Assembly (NCBI GenBank): GCA_027604185.1
Contig: JADGKB010000015.1
Coordinates: 122,709-186,708 of the forward strand
DNA length: 64,000 nucleotides
Origin: Boothiomyces macroporosus
Lineage: Eukaryota; Chytridiomycota; Chytridiomycetes; Rhizophydiales; Terramycetaceae
Reading direction: 5' to 3'
Numbering within the stretch: the stretch's first letter is position 1; each line of letters opens with the position of its first letter. The position numbers and the translations under genes were made by a program. Positions 55,714-64,000 of the stretch are shown here, piece after piece. Below the pieces are notes generated by a model. The model searched no databases. It was not told where the DNA came from and saw only the letters and a list, made by a program, of their open reading frames with translations.

Positions 55714-57517
55714 TCAAGTTAAAAGGGAAATAGTCCTTACATTATCAGCAGACTGCCTTATTGTGGCTTCTTCAAAGTTTGAGGCAAAGTTCACATACAG
55801 AAAATCATTCTTGAAATCACGAACCCTGATTTTTTGACGGAAATCAATCAAAGCATACTGAGAATTGCGAATCAAACTGGGATAGTATTTGCCTCCAATA
55901 TTAAATCTTTGAGAATGTTCTATTGCATCAACACCATCTACAAGCAGCTCCAAGAACCACATTCTGTTTTCCAGTCTAATGACCAAGTCAATATATCCTT
56001 TCTTGTTTGCTGTTCGCCACTCGGGAGTTACATATACATTTTTAGGAAGTAATGATACAACGGCTCTATATAATTCCATTTGAATTTGCCTTTCACGGAC
56101 TCCTTTCTTGTTTTCTTTATAAAAGCTCATTAGTTGAGAAGAGTTCATTCTTCCAATCGCTTTTACAACGAATTCATCAAAAGATAGCATATCAAAACAT
56201 TCCGGAGGGTCTTTGCGATTTGAATTAAGCCATACTTTTAGGTGCATCTGAGAAGCGAAATGAAGTATTTTTCTTTCATCTTCGAACAGAAACCCATATC
56301 TGACCAGCAATTCAGCAGTATCTTTACTACCTGGGGTGAGTACTTCGTCATCCAGTCTTAGAAGTCTGCCATTCGCAACTTTATCTAATATCGTATTCAT
56401 TTTAGATAATTCAATGCCATCTATATTGTTCGCTTTAACCATTGTAGAAAATGATTTTAAAGTGGGCATTCCTCGTCTCTGAACCATATCTTCAAGTATA
56501 TCTATGCTATATAAAGCACACTGTATTTTTTCTCTTGAGATTGTTATACCATGAAATTTATCTTGCAAGTGTCTCAGAATAGAACAAGCAACGCCAATAT
56601 GATTTGAACAAAGCAGCCAAATGTCCTCCTTACTATTTTCAAAATCACTTCCCGATATCATTTCTTCTAATTCTTCATATTGCAAATTTAGACCAGGACG
56701 GGAATATTTATCATGGAGACCAAATGTGTTTGCTGCATCGATTTCAATCGGAGTCCCCTGGCTTTTTACCACTCTGTAAGGATTAAAGCTTCCATAAGAT
56801 GATAACAGAACCAATCGAAGGCCAGGATAAGCATTACCCAACGCATTTTTAACGATTATTTGCCAAAACCTTTCATCACCATATGTGCATTGTGCCTCGT
56901 CTAATATAAGCACACGTTCTTCATTCCTGTGTATAAAATCATCCAAATTATAATTAGTTCTTTGACCAAACAAGGAAGCAACTGATTCTCCATCGACCAA
57001 TTCGTTACATTTTAGGCATACAATAGAGCGTAGTGGATTTTGCAAAATTAATTGGCATAAAAGTTGTGCAAATCCAGTTTTTCCAGAGTAAGGTGGTGCC
57101 TTTATAAATGACATTGTATTGATTTCCAGAAGTTGGAAACAATAAATCATGAAATTTCAATATTGTGTCTTTTCGTATTGTTTTGAAGATTCCAGGAACC
57201 CCCTCATTTGTAATGCTATCAGGAAGCGGAAAAGGCACTCTAATTGTATCAACATCCATTTGGTCGCCTCCCTTTGTAACTGTTTCACTCTCTCCTTCCA
57301 GTTTAGTTCCTTTCTTTGTGCTGTTATTGATAATATCCTTCCAGTAAGATTTATCTTCTTCCAGCTTTGCTAATTTTTGTGTCAACCTTTTCAATAATAA
57401 TTTCTCGGTAGATGATAGCCCTTCTGCTTCCTGTTTCAGCTCCATATCTAATGTTTTTTGTTCCAACTCTTTTATTTCCCTTTCTACTCCGTCAAGTCTC
57501 TGTAAATATTCATTCAT
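55714..57517 (-). CDS. Crinkler-like effector-family protein: coiled N-terminus, P-loop NTPase, restriction-endonuclease-like C-terminus (frame break)
   Basis: N-terminal part (from the ATG at 57517) is a charged coiled coil of ~60 residues plus a linker. The NTPase has Walker A APPYSGKTGFAQLL and Walker B-like VLILDEAQCTYGD. The C-terminal part has an ExxWR...GYIDLVI...WFLELLVDG...EHSQRF pattern typical of the PD-(D/E)XK nuclease domain of CRN effectors in oomycetes, chytrids and glomeromycetes. The two parts lie in different frames that overlap between 57005 and 57156; no GT-AG intron of any size joins them. It is either a one-base disruption, a non-standard intron, or two proteins. No classical secretion signal is seen. 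Confidence 0.72.
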
Positions 57518-57550
57518 AATTAAAAGCAAAAGAAAATTTTCATTTTTGAA

Positions 57551-58500
57551 ATGACAATTTGGTGGCGTGTTACATAACCACCCAAAAGGAGCTTATGAAG
57601 TAATTGAAGACTTTTTATCTTCAACTGCAGAAAAGAAAGACAATGAATATGTGCTAAACACTTGTGTACTCATGCGGCCTTCAAACTTGCAAGACATCAA
57701 AGAGATGGTGGCATTGAAAGCCTGTTTTATCCAGTGCACATTTTTTTTCCACAGCTTGTCATGCAAAACAATTCAGAAAGAGAAATAATAGAATCCTTGG
57801 ATAAGTTATCTGTAGAAACGAATGAAATTAAACATGTGAAGAGCAAGGATAAAAAGAAAAAGAAACCAAAGCCAGGATCTAAAGCAGCGCAATTACTTAA
57901 ATCAAAGACAGACAAAAGCTTCACTAAACCATCCGCATATATATTTGATGATATATTAATTCTCTATTTTTCCTCTTCATCCGATTTGAAATTAGCATTG
58001 ATGAATGTTCACATTTACTATGAAAAACAAGAACTAAAAGGACCGCTAAAAGGGGTCAATTTCCCAATTAGTGTCTATAATGAATGGAGTAGCAATATTA
58101 CAGAATTCAACGAAGGAGAACAGCTTATCCATTCCATCATCACTAGTAACAAAACCAAATACTTGATTGCTGGACTAAAAGGAGACCAATCTACATTTCT
58201 GCATGAATGGGCGCATGCGGTTTACTACTCCAAAGATGAATATAGAGAGTTAATATCAAAAATCTACTCTGGCTTGGATCCAGCTCTGCGCCAAGTGATA
58301 GAGAAAGAATTGCTACTAAGGTATGCTTGATTTAATGTAGAAATTATCAGCCAAGCGTGTTTGAAGATGAATTTCAAGCTTATGTAAGAGAAAATCCTGC
58401 AGATTTTGGTAAAAAATACACCTCCTATTTATCAGATATCCACCAGCAACTAAAGAAACATGTAGAATTCCCTAAATTATCTATTCCGTTAGATTTGTAG
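57551..58500 (+). CDS. HExxH (zincin-like) putative metallopeptidase, N-terminal frame unresolved
   Basis: Around 300 residues. The C-terminal half has a zinc-binding HExxH motif, STFLHEWAHAVYY, and downstream NYQPSVFEDEFQAYV, where a Glu could be the third ligand; a Lys-rich spacer (KDKKKKKPKPGSK) lies in the middle. The fold is inferred from this pattern; no peptidase family is assigned. A 20-nt intron at 58321-58340 is certain. Upstream, text in one frame (MRPSNLQDIKEMVALKA) passes to another (MQNNSEREIIESLDKL) near a run of eight T at 57741-57748 without a fitting intron. It starts 33 nt from the Crinkler-like gene, head to head. AATAAA follows the stop codon at 58504-58509. Confidence 0.6.
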
Positions 58501-58825
58501 TTTAATAAAGCACTAGAGTCTCTCTTGAACGCGATTTCGAATTCTGATGAGCTCAAGAATTTGCTGCGCCACTAATAAAGGGGGAAAGGAGGGAAGGAAC
58601 CCGTGTATTAATAAATGGACGTACAAAGCACCGCGATTCGAGGTGCTAATTAGCAGTTGATATTCGAAAATCATAATTTCATATGGTAACACAAAAATTG
58701 TAGAGGAAATTTGAGACAGAGATGGGGTGGCTTGCATCTTTGTTTTTTGTATGACCCATAGGCGTCTTGAAGTTATTTCTAACCATTTGCAGCCAACTGG
58801 TACTTTTCCTTACTACAACGCAGAC
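58501..58825. other. Region upstream of aspartate aminotransferase
   Basis: About 325 nt. It carries the poly(A) signal of the preceding gene and presumably the promoter of the next. A minus-strand 75-codon frame (58513-58737) has no recognisable features and is not called. Confidence 0.4.
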
Positions 58826-60108
<1,283 letters not shown>

Positions 60109-60144
60109 ATTGCCTTTTACCTTTAAAACTTTCCGAATCTAAAA

Positions 60145-62212
60145 ATGTCCCCAAGAGGCACTTGCTGGAGCAGAGGCTGGTGCAAGTTTGACAGCGTCGA
60201 TCATTTAAAGCAGATATATCATCGTATATCAGACTACATGCTAAAGACCGCTGTCGTCAAAGACTCGGATTCAGGTGAATACAAAGTTATCCCAAAATGT
60301 GCCGTAGACTCTTGCGCGAATAATGATCAAGTTCATCGCAAGAATTACTGGCATCCTGGAGACGAATGCTTGGATCCGAAAGCACGAGTTTCAAGTATTG
60401 CCAATGCAACCGAAAATAGGAAACTTCAAACCTCAATGGATCCTGTATACCTCAAAGACGTTAACCTATTGAACGATCATAAACCAGTTAAATCTTTGAA
60501 GGAATTGTCGTTGCAGAATGTAGCAATTTCAATCAATGAAACACCTGAAGATTATGTGGAGTATTTTCAGGACCTTGAAAGGGAAGGAGCTATTCCGTAC
60601 TTGCCTTACCTTACCTTTCCAGCAATGGAGAAACTGGTTTCATTACATGCGTTTGATTGGATGAATATAGAAGGCAGCTTTGTCGAGCATTGTGTTAAAA
60701 TGGAAACAAAAGCAAGAGAAATGTTTGTTAGTGATCGAATGAACAAGTTTGTGCAAGATCCTCATTTGATGATGACCAGTGTGTTTAATGCGATGCACAA
60801 GAAAGTAAAGCAAGAATCACAGAATGATACTTTGCTCTTTGCAACAGAGTTTAAACCTGGACCGGCTTTAGCATCCAGAGCTCAATTCAAAGCCCAGTTT
60901 CAATATTTAACTGGTGGGATATTTGACGGGATTGACATGTCCAACTTGTTTATTGCTGGGGGGATTGTGCTTGCTGCACTACAGCCATTTGACCCGAACA
61001 CCGATTTGAACGAGCAGCTTATTGAAAAGGGATATTACAATTCTGATATTGATGTGTTTGTACACGGAATTGATGATGTAGCAGTTGCAACAGAACGTGT
61101 AAGGATATTTTGCAAAGAGCTCAAAGAAAAGACTGGACAAAAAATGCTCTTTGTTCGAAATCGCAACTGCTTAACTATTGTTCGTGAGTATCCTCACAGG
61201 CAAATTCAAGTTATATTTAGGCTCTACCAATCTCCGAGTGAAATTCTAATTGGATTTGATATCGACTGCTGCTCGGTTGGATATGACGGCAAAGATGTGT
61301 ACGGTATACCCAGATTCTTTGCTGCTGCATCTTTTCAAAGAAACGTTGTTGATGTAACTAGGAGATCACCCAGTTACGAGTACAGGCTGTACAAGTATTC
61401 TAAACGAGGGTTTGGTGTATTAATTCCTGGAGAAAAGCTGGATACAGATTTATTGGAAAAGTTGTACAACAGAGAAAGAGAGGGCTCGCTTACTGGATTG
61501 TCCAGACTTGTAGGTCTATCAAAAGGAAGTGCTACCCGCTTATATGATCGCTACGATGGATCGTTCAATATGGAACATTTAACTGATGCTGAAAAAGCCA
61601 ACATTAGTCAGAAAACCCAAGGTTCAATTAAATTAATTTAGAAATGGTCAAAGTACAGGAGATAGAAGCAAAGCATTTATCGTATAACGATTACATCAAA
61701 TTTGCAACAGGAGAAGATTTTGAATTTGAAAAGGAAGAATCAAACAACAATCTATTCCCAGATTTTAGAACTGCCGAGTTGATTGATATAGATCGACACA
61801 CTGAACAATTTTCTTCCCTATTCTCAAATTATATGACTGTCAAAATTCCATATTCTCCCAACTGGTCTCTTGAAAGAATCAGAAAGTTTGTTCGTTCCTG
61901 CAGTAGGAAATTTAGAATGGGCCGACATTATGGACCATTCATGGAAATGGAGGTAGCCAGTAGACTCATTCCTGACGAAGATGATGAGGATTTCTACTGG
62001 GCATCAGGCAGTTGTATTGAAATTGTAGATACTCCTGAAGCTTTCTTACGGAAACCCTCTCTTGTGTAGAGTGGGAAGATTCGGATTGGGTCCTGTCTGA
62101 ATATTCGCCAATCCAGTGTTGGTTGGTTGACAATCCCGGATCGCAATTATTGACTGGTAGTTTTGAACCTGTATTTTCTACTTTGCAGGAATGGATACAT
62201 GGAAGTGAATAA
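60145..62212 (+). CDS. Nucleotidyltransferase-fold protein with N-terminal Cys/His motifs (apparent 3' frameshift)
   Basis: About 680 residues. The N-terminus has CWSRGWCKF and CAVDSC...YWHPGDEC, a possible zinc site. The core has GGIVLAALQPFDPNTDL and YYNSDIDVFVHG, an NTase-type hG-then-DxD pattern, then RHIQVIFRLY-like text, GFDIDCCSVGYDGKDVYGIPRF and TRRSPSYEYRLYKYSKRGFGV. A similar domain, as I recall, occurs in giant viruses and protists, often with ankyrin repeats. A 20-nt intron at 61622-61641 joins the downstream exon. Near 62038-62062 the frame must shift by one base to continue into EWEDSDWVLSEYSP and a stop overlapping AATAAA. Function unknown. Confidence 0.65.
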
Positions 62213-62347
62213 AACACATTTTGTCAATTTGATGGTGCCATAATCGCATATTTTGAGTACAAAGTCCCAAACTATGGCTGCAAAAGCTGCTATGTAATCT
62301 TGATTGGATAAATTCCTCATTACAAAGAATAAAGCTGTAATTTTTTA

Positions 62348-63357
62348 TTAAGTGGTCGAGTATGTGTTGAGAACTCTATCATCTCCAACACTAACCAATC
62401 TAGTACCATCTTCGTTATAAGCAACACTCCAGACTTGATCAGTGTGGTTTTCAAAGGTATGAACACATGATCTTGAATTTAAATCCCAGATTTTCACTTT
62501 TTTATCACTTGAGCTATCATTAGCTGGATTTACCCTGTGGCAAAGTGAATTCCATCAGGAGAGGCAGATACGGACAATACCCAAGATTGATGTCCGACAA
62601 GTGTAGAGATGCAATTTGAGTTGGACACATCATAGAGATTAATCCTTTTATCATCTGATACGGTAATCAAATTTTGAGAATCAGGAGTGAATGCCATCGA
62701 TCTGATAGCCATCGAATGACCTAATATTATAATTGATAACCTGGAAGAGAATGAATTAGCTTTCCTGTAGAAATGTCGAATATATGTATTGTTCCGTTTT
62801 CAGCACCACTTGCCATCCTCAAGCCATCCGGACTCTAATATGAGTTATGATTACAAAGGCAAGAGACATTACAAACTTTCCACCAGTTGACAAAACACGA
62901 TCTTTCTCTCCAGTTTCCGCATACCAAGTTGTAATATTTCCAGAGTGAGATCCAGTAGCGATGAATCGGTTATCAGGGGAGAAACATACTGTCCAACATT
63001 CCACTATGTTACACTGAAAATACCTGGACCAGTGTCTATTGTTCTTATGATGGAGTGTGTTGGTAAATCCCACACACGAATTTGAGAATCCAAACTAGAT
63101 GAACAAGCCACTATATTAACTCTGAATACATGCTCCATTTGGTGAAATATCCACTGATATAACTCCCAGCTGATGTCCTGTAAAGGTATGCATAGGGGTC
63201 ATGGTATCTCCGTTCCATAATTTTACAGTGTCATCGACCGATCCAGTTACAATCTTGTTTTGCTTCTTACTCCATGCGACTGACCAGATTCCATCTGAAT
63301 GCGCTGCGGTTAGAATATTGGACCTTCTTTAATTGTCTTGTTTAGCACAAATGGCAT
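62348..63357 (-). CDS. SKI8: WD40 protein SKI8/WDR61
   Basis: A 296-residue seven-bladed WD40 propeller; SKI8 is part of the Ski complex feeding mRNA to the exosome and of the PAF1 complex. Blades are seen as [81 protein letters not shown] and [30 protein letters not shown] and [21 protein letters not shown] are particularly like WDR61. Six introns of 19-20 nt (63304-63323, 63111-63129, 63004-63023, 62835-62854, 62721-62740, 62514-62533) divide the blades; a gene finder requiring longer introns would shatter it. Confidence 0.92.
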
Positions 63358-63391
63358 TTTCAGATTTCAAAAAAAGTTTCAAGAAATATAT

Positions 63392-63968
63392 TTACATTTG
63401 GCGGCTTTCTGATATCCGATGAGCGTCGATTGAGTTCAGCGAGCTGCTTTCAAAGAAGCGGTGAAGCAGCTTGAATGTGATTGTGAGGAATAGGATATGT
63501 CCCATCCCAACAAGACCGCCAATTAGCCTATCATTAAAACCACTTACCCCAAGCTGTAAGCGTAATTTCCCGAGTCTAGTATATATGAAATTGCCAGTAA
63601 TATCACGTTCATCCAATCCAGCGCAATTGAAATACAAGTTACGGTGTATAATTTCCCCAACACATCATTACTTTTATTGGCTGACCGCTCTTTGGTGAAC
63701 ACTATTGATTTTGAGATGAACACTGCATGAAGTGTTTCATAAGACAACGAGACTAGCAAGAATGCCAATATTCCAAACGTATTCCAGTTGTCAAACATGG
63801 GTGAAGGTTGGCCAAGAGAGAATAGTTTGGCAATTGTGCCAGTTATACAAACAAAGAAATATATGCTATACATCCATTGGAATGTCTGTAGTACCTTTGG
63901 TGTACATATGGGATTGTATTTCAAAAATATTCTCAGTATCCGTATTGGGGGGTTTCAAAGTTGAACAA
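63392..63968 (-). CDS. Multi-pass membrane protein, paralog of the 51-kb gene (partial)
   Basis: About 185 visible residues with at least four hydrophobic helices. Shared segments with the 51-kb gene: LRIFLKYNPICTPKVLQTFQ against LKIFAKQSKILTAKRIDIFQ, ALDWMNVILLAISYIL against AIDWLNIILWISAF, and LIGGLVGMGHILFLTITFKL near the C-terminus. A 20-nt intron at 63528-63547 sits at the same place as the second intron of the paralog. The N-terminal half is outside the window or missing: the open frame ends at a TGA near 63968. The SKI8 start codon is 35 nt downstream of its stop. Confidence 0.62.
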
Positions 63969-64000
63969 ATTTAAAAATGTACAGTAAAAAAATGTTAAAG

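Overview
The window is nuclear DNA of a flagellated, gene-dense, early-diverging fungus or close relative (Rozella-, aphelid- or chytrid-like). I infer this from the gene mix. Fungal-type genes include a fused ARG5,6 arginine enzyme, HIS2-type histidinol phosphatase, UBC6, TAO3/Mor2, PER1 and a YMC-like carrier. They sit beside ciliary genes: an axonemal inner-arm dynein heavy chain, CFAP20 and MKS1. The species cannot be fixed from the sequence alone.

The striking general feature is the introns. By fitting reading frames to conserved families I found about ninety spliceosomal introns. Nearly all are 17-25 nt, mostly 19-21, with GTA/GTG starts, a TAAT/TAAC/TGAC-like branch point 3-8 nt before the end, and a final AG. 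The longest simple one is 48 nt (ribosomal protein eL18). Two genes (HAT1, PER1) contain two minimal introns joined end to end, and single introns appear to have AT-AG or GT-CG ends. Intergenic gaps are often under 100 nt, AATAAA frequently overlaps the stop codon, and one convergent gene pair overlaps at its stop codons.

Layout: 1-4.9 kb dynein heavy chain (cut by the left edge); 5.2-11.2 kb NAA15, CFAP20, a CRAL-TRIO protein, PdxH-type oxidase and UBC6; 11.2-15 kb ARG5,6, a tiny acidic protein and a secreted Pro/Ser-rich protein; 15.2-21.3 kb DBP4 helicase, SET protein, prohibitin 2, a mini HMG-box protein and a folate ligase; 21.4-26.5 kb two tandem SAR1 genes, a bacterial-looking PanP-type decarboxylase, HIS2 and an acidic protein; 26.9-34.8 kb adenosylhomocysteinase, USP48-like protease, PRPP synthetase, a PLGRKT-like protein, a DUF599 pseudogene and a mitochondrial carrier; 35.1-44.2 kb TAO3/Furry and UDP-glucose dehydrogenase; 44.3-50.6 kb eL18, a helical-repeat protein, HAT1, a secreted chitin-binding CAP protein and MKS1; 51-53.9 kb a multi-pass membrane protein, PER1 and a coiled-coil protein.

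From 54.3 kb the content is more accessory: a repeat protein, a Crinkler-like NTPase/nuclease, a divergently placed HExxH metallopeptidase-like gene, and (after aspartate aminotransferase) a nucleotidyltransferase-like protein. Three of these have unexplained reading-frame breaks, whereas the housekeeping genes read cleanly once the short introns are removed. The window ends with SKI8/WDR61 and a second, partial copy of the membrane-protein family seen at 51 kb.

Exon boundaries are my own manual inference. Family names rest on recognised motifs, not on database searches.
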